5,628 nt of DNA from an uncultured Ruminococcus sp. (GCA_900554975.1 USJI01000088.1:1-5628), one strand, 5' to 3'. Counted from the stretch's first letter, positions 1 to 5,628 are shown. Translations and numbers: made by a program. Notes: generated by a model from the letters alone, not told the origin.

Positions 1-657
1 GATTATCTTCAGGGGAAAGATTCCGTACCGGTTCTGAAAGACATAAATCTTTCTGTTGACAACGGAGAATATCTTGCAATAATGGGACCTTCCGGCTCAG
101 GAAAATCCACTCTTATGAACATTATCGGCTGTCTGGACAGACAGACCTCCGGAACTTTTACGTTTGATGATATTGACATTTCAAAATGCAATGACCGTCA
201 GCTTTCAGAAATACGAAACAAAAAAATAGGATTTGTATTTCAGAATTTTAATCTTCTGCCGAGAGAATCTGCTGTGGAAAATGTGGAACTTCCGCTGTTA
301 TATGCAGGTGTTCCGAGAAAAGAAAGACGTGACATAGCAAGGGAAGCTCTCGTCAGAGTGGGACTTGAAGAGCGAATAAACTTCAGACCTACCCAGCTTT
401 CCGGCGGACAGAAACAGCGTGTTGCAATTGCAAGGGCAATGGTGAACAATCCGAGACTTCTTTTGGCAGACGAACCGACGGGTGCACTTGACACCAAGTC
501 GGGCGAACAGGTTATGGAACTGTTTCAGAATCTGAACGATGAAGGCGTTACCATTGTAATGATAACCCACGAAAGGGAAATCGCCGAACACGCAAAAAGA
601 ATCATGTTTATCCGTGACGGTATGCTTTCCGGTATAAGCGGAGGTGATGGAGTATGA
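1..657 (+). CDS. MacB/LolD-type ABC transporter ATP-binding protein (5' end cut off by window)
   Basis: This is the cytoplasmic ATPase of an ABC exporter; it hydrolyses ATP to drive the permease encoded at 2301-3560. The frame is open from base 1, so the gene starts outside the window; 218 residues are visible, and judging from the family (about 220-230 residues) only some ten are missing. Numbering from the first visible codon, the Walker A motif GPSGSGKST is at 29-37, the Q-loop glutamine at 81 ([10 protein letters not shown]), the ABC signature LSGGQ at 133-137, Walker B LLLADE at 153-158, the D-loop GALD at 161-164 and the H-loop histidine at 190. Tyr2 may be the A-loop aromatic residue. 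All catalytic motifs are intact. The methionine at base 82 lies inside Walker A and cannot be the start. The TGA stop overlaps the next gene's ATG (ATGA, 654-657). The motifs and neighbours favour the MacB/LolD lipoprotein or peptide exporter class; the substrate is unknown. Confidence 0.95.
   Translation, partial: DYLQGKDSVPVLKDINLSVDNGEYLAIMGPSGSGKSTLMNIIGCLDRQTSGTFTFDDIDISKCNDRQLSEIRNKKIGFVFQNFNLLPRESAVENVELPLLYAGVPRKERRDIAREALVRVGLEERINFRPTQLSGGQKQRVAIARAMVNNPRLLLADEPTGALDTKSGEQVMELFQNLNDEGVTIVMITHEREIAEHAKRIMFIRDGMLSGISGGDGV
640..648 (+). promoter_or_regulatory. Strong ribosome binding site for the adaptor gene
   Basis: GGAGGTGAT is a full match to the 16S rRNA anti-Shine-Dalgarno complement and ends 5 bases before the ATG at 654. 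It lies inside the end of the ATPase gene, where it encodes part of the Gly/Asp-rich C-terminus. It confirms the adaptor start and supports coupled translation of the two genes. Confidence 0.85.
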
Positions 658-2288
658 AAAAACTTATTATTACTCTTATCTGTGTTGCAGTTGTCGCTTC
701 TGGTACTTTCGGGGCGTATAAGATAAATGAATCGAGAAAATCCAAAAATGCAGTTGCAAAAGTTGCCCTTGTTTCAAATATGATGGATTCATACTGGGGA
801 GATGACCTTGAACTTTATGGTTCAATAACAGAAGGTAATGTACAGAACGTAATGCTCGATGATGAAAAACTTGTTGAGGAGGTTCTTGTAAAAGAGGGAG
901 ATACCGTAAAGAAGGGCGACCCGCTCCTTAAATATGATATAACGGCACTCGAACTTGATGTAAAACAAAAAGAGAATGCGGTTTCCATAGCGGATGTAAA
1001 TATAAAGACTGCTCAAAAGGAACTCAAAAGACTTCAGAATCTCAAACCATCTGAGCTTATGCCTACCGAACCTGAACCGACAATTCCACCTGAGCCTGAG
1101 CCTACCGAAGCACCGACACAGCCTCCTGTGGACAAGCTTTCACAGATTGAGAATTCGTCTTCGGCATATCAGGGGGACGGAAGTCAGAATAATCCGCTGA
1201 TGTTCAACTGTGCCGAAGGTGCTGTCGTAAAAGCTGTCTTTTTGCAGACATTGATGCAACAGCAGACATATGCTGTTTTCACAGTGTACTCCGCTGACAA
1301 TACTCCGTTGTATCAGTGGAACGTTTTCGGCGGAAATATCACGCAGGCACCTTCAGAGGACTGGAATATCAGCGGCAATGTTACTATTGATGCAGACGGC
1401 AGTGTTTTTCTGAAATACTCTGACAAAAACTACGGAAGTTTCAAGGTTATTGCGAAACAGCAGACAGAAGATGTGGTTCAGGACACATACGAGGATACAG
1501 CCGATGACGATTACAGTTACACTGGCTTTCAGCGTGACCCGAATTCTGATGATTATGCATATTCAAGGGCAGAACTTGCCAAAATGATTTCGGATAAACA
1601 GAGTGAAATAAAATCCCTTGAAATCGACAAGAAAACAGCTGAACTCGACTACAAAACTGCACAGGCACAGAAAGACAGCGGAAGCATAATAAGCACTGTT
1701 GATGGTGTTGTCAAGTCAGTAGGCGACCTGGAAAATCTTGAATCCGGCACACCTTTCATCGTTGTGCAGAGCCAGAGCGGTCTGTGTGTAACAGGATATA
1801 TAGGTGAAATGAACCTTGATAAAATTTCTGTCGGTTCAACTATAACTGTAACTTCATGGTCAAGCGGAGAAGAGGCAGAGGCAACCGTTACGGAAATAAG
1901 CACTACGCCATACTCATATTCCTCCCAGAACAGCAACGAAAACCCGAACAGCAGTACCTATGAATTCACTGCGGAAATTTCATCAGAAGCTACCGCCATG
2001 TCAACGGATATGGGAATAAGCATAAAACTCCCTGCACAGCAAGACGAAGACTCAGGAATGTTTATTCCGAAAGTATATGTCCGTGAAAAGGACGGCAGAT
2101 ACTATGTTATGAAAGCCGATGAAAACGGCAGACTCAAAAAGCAGTATGTCAAAACAGGCAGAATAATTTACGGCTCTGAAATAGAAATAAAAAGCGGACT
2201 GAGCGAAAGCGACAAAATATGCTTCCCTTATGGCAAGAGCATAAAAGAGGGCATAAAAACTCAGGATACCGATGAAGTTTTGTGGTAA
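654..2288 (+). CDS. MacA/HlyD-type membrane-fusion (adaptor) protein with an inserted domain
   Basis: This is the extracytoplasmic adaptor of the exporter, expected to sit on the outer face of the membrane and work with the permease. It is 544 residues long, clearly longer than typical MacA (about 370-400). Residues 3-23 form a single hydrophobic segment, probably an uncleaved anchor; there is no lipobox. The first half of the lipoyl/biotinyl-like domain is near 72-95 (VEEVLVKEGDTVKKGDPLL) and the second half near 345-372 (TVDGVVKSVGDLENLESG). They are separated by heptad-like, Lys/Glu-rich arms at about 96-131 and 304-341 that should pair as a coiled-coil hairpin. Between the arms lie a Pro/Glu/Thr linker (137-158), a beta-rich domain (about 160-270) and an acidic Asp/Tyr-rich stretch (271-303). 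A beta-barrel and membrane-proximal region follow (about 373-540). The start is set by a perfect ribosome binding site and the ATGA overlap. The family call is secure; the role of the insert is unknown. Confidence 0.92.
   Translation: MKKLIITLICVAVVASGTFGAYKINESRKSKNAVAKVALVSNMMDSYWGDDLELYGSITEGNVQNVMLDDEKLVEEVLVKEGDTVKKGDPLLKYDITALELDVKQKENAVSIADVNIKTAQKELKRLQNLKPSELMPTEPEPTIPPEPEPTEAPTQPPVDKLSQIENSSSAYQGDGSQNNPLMFNCAEGAVVKAVFLQTLMQQQTYAVFTVYSADNTPLYQWNVFGGNITQAPSEDWNISGNVTIDADGSVFLKYSDKNYGSFKVIAKQQTEDVVQDTYEDTADDDYSYTGFQRDPNSDDYAYSRAELAKMISDKQSEIKSLEIDKKTAELDYKTAQAQKDSGSIISTVDGVVKSVGDLENLESGTPFIVVQSQSGLCVTGYIGEMNLDKISVGSTITVTSWSSGEEAEATVTEISTTPYSYSSQNSNENPNSSTYEFTAEISSEATAMSTDMGISIKLPAQQDEDSGMFIPKVYVREKDGRYYVMKADENGRLKKQYVKTGRIIYGSEIEIKSGLSESDKICFPYGKSIKEGIKTQDTDEVLW
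1062..1127 (+). other. Pro/Glu/Thr-rich linker coding segment in the adaptor
   Basis: Codons 137-158 of the adaptor encode a low-complexity run of Pro, Glu and Thr built on PTEPEP and PPEPEP units; at the DNA level it shows repeated CCTGAGCC-like hexamers. Such linkers are common between extracytoplasmic domains in Ruminococcus-like bacteria. Here it joins the first hairpin arm to an inserted beta-rich domain. Confidence 0.75.
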
Positions 2289-2295
2289 GGAGGAG
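2287..2295 (+). promoter_or_regulatory. Ribosome binding site for the permease gene
   Basis: AAGGAGGAG begins inside the adaptor's TAA stop (2286-2288) and ends 5 bases before the ATG at 2301. The overlap of stop codon and ribosome binding site suggests translational coupling, and it fixes the permease start. Confidence 0.85.
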
Positions 2296-2300
2296 CGAAA

Positions 2301-3560
2301 ATGTTTGAGAATATAAGATTATCATTTAAGGGGATTCTTTCCCATAAAGTCCGCTCACTTCTGACAATGCTCGGTATAATTATCGGTATTGCCGCAATTA
2401 TTGCAATAGTTTCAACTATCAAGGGAACAAATGAACAGATAAAGAACAATCTTATCGGTGCAGGAAACAACACCGTTAAAATATCACTTTATCAGGGTGA
2501 CGGTGAACTTGACCTTCAGTATCAGTCTGTACCGCAGGGAATTCCGGTGATTTCGGACGATACAAAAAAGCAGATAAAGAAGCTTGATGAAATAGACAGT
2601 GTTTCTTTTTATTGTCAGAGAACTTACTGTGATTCGATTTTTTACAGGAACACTTCTCTCAGCGGCGGTTCAGTTTTCGGAATAGATGAAGATTATTTCA
2701 ACACTGCCGGATACATGATAAAATCCGGAAAAGGCTTTTCTGAAAGGGATTACTCCGGAACACAAAAATGTGCTATTATAGATTCCACTGCCGCTACCGG
2801 ACTTTTTGCCGGTGATAACCCTGTCGGAAAAATAATAGATATAAACGGTGAACCATTCAAGGTAATAGGCGTTGCCGTGCAGAGCAGTAAGTTTGAACCT
2901 GTCATAAACTCATATGATGATTACCAGCTTTACAATCAGAACGGTTCAAGCGGACAGGTATTTATCCCGCTGAAATCATGGCCGATTGTTTATCAGTATG
3001 ACGAACCGCAGAACTGCATAGTCAAGGCGTCTGACACCGACAGTATGACAAAGGCAGGAAAAAATGTTTCGGAAATCCTCAATGCAGGACTCAGCGTTTC
3101 GGAAGAAAGCGGAATAAAATACAAAGGCGAAGACCAGCTTGAAAAAGCAAAATCGCTTCAGAAACTCAGCGATTCAACCAATACTCTTGTAATATGCATA
3201 GCAGGTATTTCGCTTCTGGTCGGCGGTATCGGTGTTATGAATATCATGCTTGTTTCCGTTACGGAAAGAACCCGTGAAATAGGACTTAAAAAGGCGCTTG
3301 GTGCAAGGAAAAAAGTCATTCTCGGACAGTTTCTTACTGAAGCGGCAGTTCTTACAAGCATAGGCGGACTCATAGGAATAGTCGCCGGAATAATACTCGC
3401 TCAGATAATCTCAAAATTTGCAGATGTCCCTGTTGCGATAAGCGGAGTTTCCGTTGCAGTTTCAGTTATCTTCTCAATGGTTGTCGGAATAATTTTCGGA
3501 CTGATACCATCAGTCAAAGCGGCAAACCTTGACCCTATCGACGCACTCAGATATGAATAA
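2301..3560 (+). CDS. MacB/FtsX-type ABC transporter permease
   Basis: This is the membrane subunit of the exporter, 419 residues, the usual length for a MacB-type permease lacking a fused ATPase. One membrane helix lies at about 20-40 (LLTMLGIIIGIAAIIAIVST). It is followed by a large extracytoplasmic domain at 44-294 (the MacB periplasmic core type). Three C-terminal helices follow at about 295-318, 347-370 and 382-404. The conserved cytoplasmic loop after helix 2 reads VTERTREIGLKKALGA, with the Glu-Ile-Gly and Lys-Ala-Leu-Gly signature of the FtsX family, where it meets the ATPase. The C-terminus ends with the typical A-x-x-x-D-P-x-x-A-L-R motif. The external domain has four cysteines (105, 110, 157, 239), which could form disulfides. 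MacB-type exporters couple ATP hydrolysis in the cytoplasm to movement of the external domain (mechanotransmission). It is the last gene of the operon, followed at once by a terminator. The substrate cannot be read from the sequence. Confidence 0.95.
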   Translation: MFENIRLSFKGILSHKVRSLLTMLGIIIGIAAIIAIVSTIKGTNEQIKNNLIGAGNNTVKISLYQGDGELDLQYQSVPQGIPVISDDTKKQIKKLDEIDSVSFYCQRTYCDSIFYRNTSLSGGSVFGIDEDYFNTAGYMIKSGKGFSERDYSGTQKCAIIDSTAATGLFAGDNPVGKIIDINGEPFKVIGVAVQSSKFEPVINSYDDYQLYNQNGSSGQVFIPLKSWPIVYQYDEPQNCIVKASDTDSMTKAGKNVSEILNAGLSVSEESGIKYKGEDQLEKAKSLQKLSDSTNTLVICIAGISLLVGGIGVMNIMLVSVTERTREIGLKKALGARKKVILGQFLTEAAVLTSIGGLIGIVAGIILAQIISKFADVPVAISGVSVAVSVIFSMVVGIIFGLIPSVKAANLDPIDALRYE

Positions 3561-3566
3561 AAAATT

Positions 3567-3599
3567 AAAAGCAGATGTTTTTACGCATCTGCTTTTTTT
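3567..3599 (+). terminator. Rho-independent terminator, probably bidirectional
   Basis: GCAGATG (3571-3577) pairs perfectly with CATCTGC (3586-3592) around an 8-base loop. Seven T follow on the plus strand (3593-3599), starting 10 bases after the permease stop. AAAA (3567-3570) precedes the stem, and the minus strand reads TTTTAATTTTTT after it. The same hairpin can therefore end transcription of the convergent minus-strand genes, whose stop lies at 3634. Confidence 0.9.
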
Positions 3600-3633
3600 C
3601 TATATTGTCTTTTGTTCTTTTTTATTTCTCTTT

Positions 3634-4836
3634 TTAATCTGTTTCGTCATAACCGCTCTCAGCATCGTCCGGCAGGTTAACATAAATAATAACCCTGTCG
3701 CTTCCGGAAACCGGACTTCCAACTTCCGGAATGGTACTATCCACAATAGCTTCACCTTGTGCATAATCGTTTTCGTCACTGCCGGTGATACACTTAAACG
3801 TATAATTTATTCCCCTGTTTATCAGTATTGTTTCAGCATCATTCGGAGAAAGTCCGACAAGTCCCGGCATGGTTGAACGGTATATTGTAACTTCGATATG
3901 GCTGTCTGTTTTTACATTTAAGCCTGCGTAAAGATCGTTCCCGTAAACCGCAACCTGTCCGTAGTCGTTCATATCATCTGTCTGGTTTGAATACTTTACG
4001 GTAACATTTTCAAAACCACTTCCTGAAAGCAGCATCCTCACATCATTTACATTGGTGCTGACCTTCTGCGGAAGTTCAGGAAGTACCGCATATCTGTAAT
4101 CTTCACGTGAATATGACGGTTTCCAGTAATCATTTATTGCATCGCAAACGCCACTTATACTGTAATATATATTTGAATCCGAATCAAGAATTATATAATC
4201 ATAAGAATAAATTTCATTATAGCTCTGTGAATCCGGGATATCATCTGTAAGAGATAACCATACACGGTATTTATAAAACGTATTGCTATCTGAAAAGGGT
4301 GTCTGAAACAAATGTATTTTACAATCAGGCTTGTCCTCAACTTTGTAATTATAATAGCCGTATTCATCGGATTTGGCATTTGCTTCCTTTTCCAGTGTTT
4401 CATGCAGATTATTATTGTATTCGCTGCTCTCATCTCTTATTTCGTTATGGTTATATTCCACATTTGATTCCGTAATGTTTATGATATTTTCACGTTTTTC
4501 ACCATTTCCGTCATAACCGATAATATATTCATGGTTTGTCAGAAAATCGCCTTCATACTGTATATACCGGACATACTGCCGATCACCCTCATATTCCAGA
4601 GCCTTGTCAGCAGTTCCGTTTTTCAGATCACTGTAATCATAAATGTCAAACCATGGATTATCATTCTGCGGAGCATAGGTGTAATCAGCCGTAAAGGAAA
4701 CAGAATAGTATGTATGTTCAGTTTTTTCTTTATATACCATATCTGCATAATCCTGAATTTTTCTGAGAGGACATATTCGTCTGGATAACGCCGTCCATAT
4801 TGTTACCCTTCCAGCGTTCCTGCGTTTCGTTATCAA
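3634..4836 (-). CDS. C-terminal part of a frameshifted membrane anti-sigma-like protein, with two PASTA-like domains
   Basis: This open frame encodes the extracytoplasmic part of the protein whose N-terminus is at 4730-5020. Its first possible start is a TTG at 4836 just after an in-frame stop, with no convincing ribosome binding site; the first ATG in the frame is at 4740. It is therefore probably not an independent gene. Its residues 1-26 look like out-of-frame translation; sensible sequence begins at about residue 27. Residues 27-250 are rich in Tyr, Asp, Asn and Glu, have no membrane segment and match no family I recognise. Residues about 322-388 form a clear PASTA domain (MPGLVGLSPNDAETILINRG, then a Pro-x-x-Gly turn and a closing VIIYVNLP strand). 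Residues 252-319 look like a second, degenerate PASTA repeat. PASTA domains in PrkC/PknB kinases and penicillin-binding proteins bind cell-wall fragments or beta-lactams, so a sensor role is inferred. The gene ends with an acidic tail before the shared terminator. Confidence 0.7.
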   Translation of the reverse strand: MITKRRNAGRVTIWTALSRRICPLRKIQDYADMVYKEKTEHTYYSVSFTADYTYAPQNDNPWFDIYDYSDLKNGTADKALEYEGDRQYVRYIQYEGDFLTNHEYIIGYDGNGEKRENIINITESNVEYNHNEIRDESSEYNNNLHETLEKEANAKSDEYGYYNYKVEDKPDCKIHLFQTPFSDSNTFYKYRVWLSLTDDIPDSQSYNEIYSYDYIILDSDSNIYYSISGVCDAINDYWKPSYSREDYRYAVLPELPQKVSTNVNDVRMLLSGSGFENVTVKYSNQTDDMNDYGQVAVYGNDLYAGLNVKTDSHIEVTIYRSTMPGLVGLSPNDAETILINRGINYTFKCITGSDENDYAQGEAIVDSTIPEVGSPVSGSDRVIIYVNLPDDAESGYDETD

Positions 4837-5020
4837 ACATCAGACTACCCACAAACGCAATGTTGACCGCCAGCAGAACTGCCGCAGCAGCAGGAATAAA
4901 AAAAGGTCTTTTATGAACAACTATCCTGTCCTTTGTTTCAACAGCATTCATTACACGGTTTTTCAGGGACTTGTCCTGTTTTATACTGTCAATGCTCCGG
5001 TAAAGCTCGTTTTTCTTCAT
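4730..5020 (-). CDS. N-terminal part of a putative anti-sigma factor (single membrane helix), frameshifted
   Basis: This 96-codon frame starts with ATG at 5020 behind a good ribosome binding site, GGAGG at 5030-5034 with 9-base spacing. It overlaps the end of the sigma gene by 32 bases. Residues 1-38 form a charged, helical cytoplasmic tail, and residues 39-62 a membrane helix (FFIPAAAAVLLAVNIAFVGS). The order sigma factor then single-pass protein with an outside domain is the classical layout of an ECF sigma/anti-sigma pair, and this is the main evidence for the role. There is no zinc-binding His-x3-Cys-x2-Cys motif, and the tail is short for an anti-sigma domain. After about residue 87 the frame runs into unrelated residues and stops at 4730, while the adjacent frame continues into the PASTA region. 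Dropping one A at 4758-4762 would give one 461-residue protein. As written, the product would be membrane-anchored but lack its sensor. Confidence 0.72.
   Translation of the reverse strand: MKKNELYRSIDSIKQDKSLKNRVMNAVETKDRIVVHKRPFFIPAAAAVLLAVNIAFVGSLMFDNETQERWKGNNMDGVIQTNMSSQKNSGLCRYGI
4758..4762 (-). other. Probable frameshift site (A5 tract on the coding strand)
   Basis: On the coding strand the sequence reads TCTCAGAAAAATTCAGGAT. With five A, the upstream frame goes on to Asn-Ser-Gly and stops 10 codons later. With four A it would read Ser-Gln-Lys-Ile-Gln-Asp-Tyr and run on to the stop at 3634. Both frames are open between 4730 and about 4841, so the shift must lie there. The A-run is the likeliest spot because the sequence looks natural in the first frame before it and in the second frame after it. 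Confidence 0.65.
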
Positions 5021-5507
5021 TTTTTGTCGCCTCCATTTCCAGTCTGAGTTTTTGCCTTGCTCTTGTAAGCCTTGAGGTAACTCCGTTCACGCTTATTTTC
5101 AGAATATCGGCAATTTCTGCCACTGAATAGCCTTCGTAGTAGTAAAGCTGAAGAACAGTTCTGTTTTTCGGAGAAAGTTCAAATATATCTATAAGCCTTG
5201 CAGCGTCCTCGATTATACCGACCGAAAGCTCTGCTGCTTCTGCAAGACCGACAGTTTTTTTCTGCCAGAAACTTTTCTGGAAATCCTTGCAGGCATTTAT
5301 TGCAACTCTTATAAGCCATGCAAGTTCCGATTTTTCATTGTCAAAATCGGGAGATTTATAAAAAAACTTTATAAATGTGTTCTGCACAGCGTCCTCTGCG
5401 TCCTGTCGGTTACCGAGCCTTAAAGCACAAATACGGTATATCGTCGGTGAATATCTGTCGTATTTTTCCGAAAATTCCTCCTTTGTAAATTTTCCTTTGT
5501 CTTTCAT
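4989..5507 (-). CDS. ECF-type RNA polymerase sigma factor (sigma-70 family)
   Basis: This 172-residue protein has the normal length and two-domain layout of an extracytoplasmic-function sigma factor, which directs RNA polymerase to a small set of promoters. Region 2 covers about residues 17-82, with the core-binding and -10-recognising motif DAEDAVQNTFIKF at 36-48 and the following ELAWLIRVAINACKD helix. A linker spans about 83-108. Region 4 covers about 110-160, with the helix-turn-helix YYYEGYSVAEIADILKISVN followed by GVTSRLTRARQKLR, which reads the -35 element. There is no region 1 or 3. The ATG at 5507 was chosen because a G-rich ribosome binding site precedes it and the conserved domain begins soon after. 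A GTG at 5588 in the same frame would add 27 residues without family support. The downstream gene overlaps it by 32 bases and probably encodes its anti-sigma factor. Such pairs usually activate their own promoter. The target genes are unknown. Confidence 0.92.
   Translation of the reverse strand: MKDKGKFTKEEFSEKYDRYSPTIYRICALRLGNRQDAEDAVQNTFIKFFYKSPDFDNEKSELAWLIRVAINACKDFQKSFWQKKTVGLAEAAELSVGIIEDAARLIDIFELSPKNRTVLQLYYYEGYSVAEIADILKISVNGVTSRLTRARQKLRLEMEATKNEEKRALPEH
5030..5034 (-). promoter_or_regulatory. Ribosome binding site of the anti-sigma-like gene
   Basis: GGAGG on the minus strand lies 9 bases before the ATG at 5020, inside the last codons of the sigma gene. It supports that start and suggests translational coupling, which would keep the two partners in balance. 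Confidence 0.75.
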
Positions 5508-5512
5508 AATTT

Positions 5513-5518
5513 CCCCCC
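5513..5518 (-). promoter_or_regulatory. Unusual G6 ribosome binding site of the sigma gene
   Basis: The minus strand reads TTGGGGGGAAATT before the ATG at 5507. The run of six G sits 5 bases from the start, where a Shine-Dalgarno site belongs. It can pair with the anti-Shine-Dalgarno sequence only by using G-U pairs, unlike the clean GGAGG sites of the other genes here, so initiation may be weaker. It decides between this start and the GTG at 5588. Confidence 0.6.
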
Positions 5519-5524
5519 AAGTGA

Positions 5525-5546
5525 TTTCTGAAGCATGCTTTTGAAA
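5525..5546. repeat. 22-bp imperfect dyad upstream of the sigma gene
   Basis: The perfect 10-bp palindrome AAGCATGCTT (5531-5540) is extended by matching outer arms TTTC (5525-5528) and GAAA (5543-5546), with two mismatched positions on each side between core and arms. It lies 7 bases upstream of the ribosome binding site and next to a TATATA stretch. This suits an operator or a small 5' leader hairpin. No known binding protein is recognised. Confidence 0.5.
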
Positions 5547-5628
5547 CACTCTGTATATATAACGATCCGGAACGCAAAAATACTGCACAATTTAAAAAAA
5601 TTTTTATATGTAAATTTCTATCAGTTAT

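Larger units (their letters stand above)
5508..5628 (-). promoter_or_regulatory. Probable promoter region of the sigma/anti-sigma operon
   Basis: These 121 bases contain no supported gene and are much richer in A and T than the coding regions. On the minus strand TATATA (within 5553-5560) is a possible -10 box that would place the RNA start near the dyad at 5525-5546, but no matching TTGACA-like -35 box is seen 16-18 bases upstream. A second possible -10 box, TATAAA, lies at 5602-5607. An A7T5 tract (5594-5605) may be curved DNA or an UP-like element. No clear ECF-type self-promoter (a GAAC-like -35 box) is visible in this orientation, and part of the region may lie beyond the window edge. 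Confidence 0.35.

Noticed and set aside
82..657. ATPase starting at the ATG at base 82.
   Set aside because: That methionine directly precedes Walker A; the frame is open back to base 1 and encodes the expected N-terminal strands (VLKDINLSV), so the gene simply runs off the window.
3702..3731. Two copies of the palindrome TTCCGGAA (3702-3709 and 3724-3731).
   Set aside because: Both lie inside the PASTA coding region where Gly/Ser/Pro codons give such strings, and TCCGG is frequent across the window; probably codon-driven.
3529..3876. Plus-strand hydrophobic open frame of 115 codons across the convergent gap.
   Set aside because: It overlaps the end of the permease gene, the terminator hairpin and the antisense strand of the PASTA region; it has no ribosome binding site, and its hydrophobicity comes from T-rich antisense DNA.
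4758..4762. Programmed +1 ribosomal frameshifting as the explanation for the split gene.
   Set aside because: No slow codon, stop codon at the shift point, or clear stimulatory structure is seen, and five A is a weak slippage tract; mutation or sequencing error is simpler.
4531..4788. Plus-strand open frame of 85 codons with a hydrophobic product.
   Set aside because: It is antisense to the Tyr/Asp/Asn-rich coding region, whose complement gives Ile/Val-rich codons; there is no start context or family resemblance.
5542..5566. ECF-like promoter on the plus strand: TGAAAC (5542-5547) then CGAT (5563-5566).
   Set aside because: The spacer is only 15 bases, the orientation points away from the sigma gene, and TGAAAC is part of the dyad arm; a single loose match is not enough without the gene beyond the window edge.
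5508..5588. N-terminal extension of the sigma factor from a GTG at 5588 (27 extra residues).
   Set aside because: The extension lies outside the conserved sigma region 2, has no good ribosome binding site, and overlaps the AT-rich promoter-like DNA and dyad; the ATG at 5507 has a G-rich site at the right distance.
1..5628. CRISPR array, tRNA or rRNA genes, insertion sequence or prophage parts.
   Set aside because: No regular direct repeats, no cloverleaf-like or rRNA sequence, and no transposase or integrase motifs were seen on either strand.

Overview
The window looks like chromosomal DNA of a Gram-positive, moderately AT-rich member of the Clostridia, most likely a Ruminococcus-like gut or rumen bacterium. 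This is inferred from strong GGAGG-type ribosome binding sites, a MacA/MacB-type exporter in a three-gene form with a separate ATPase, and a Pro/Glu/Thr-rich linker in the adaptor of the kind common in that group. No gene could be compared with a database, so the taxonomic call is an inference.

Left half, plus strand (1 to about 3560): a tightly packed three-gene operon for a MacAB-type ABC exporter. It encodes an ATPase that is cut by the window's left edge, a membrane-anchored HlyD/MacA-type adaptor, and a four-helix MacB/FtsX-type permease. The ATPase stop and adaptor start overlap as ATGA, and the adaptor-permease gap is 12 bases, so the genes are probably co-transcribed and translationally coupled. 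The adaptor is unusual: a proline-rich linker and a beta-rich domain are inserted where the tip of the coiled-coil hairpin should be.

Centre (3561 to 3633): a short convergent gap with one hairpin that has T-runs on both strands. It probably terminates both operons.

Right half, minus strand (5507 down to 3634): an ECF-type RNA polymerase sigma factor followed by, and overlapping, a single-pass membrane protein that fits the position and layout of its anti-sigma factor. The reading frame of that second gene is broken. The N-terminal 96-codon ORF carries the cytoplasmic tail and membrane segment. The extracytoplasmic part, ending in one clear and one degenerate PASTA domain, lies in another frame. 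Removing one A from an A5 tract at 4758-4762 would restore a continuous protein of 461 residues. The break may be a real mutation, a sequencing error or, less likely, recoding.

Upstream of the sigma gene, 5508 to 5628 holds an unusual G6 ribosome binding site, a 22-bp imperfect dyad, a TATATA stretch and an A/T-tract.

Taken together, the right half reads as an envelope-sensing sigma/anti-sigma pair whose PASTA domains could detect cell-wall material. The left half is an exporter of the kind used against antimicrobial peptides or small molecules. The two are convergent neighbours, and a regulatory link between them is only a hypothesis.
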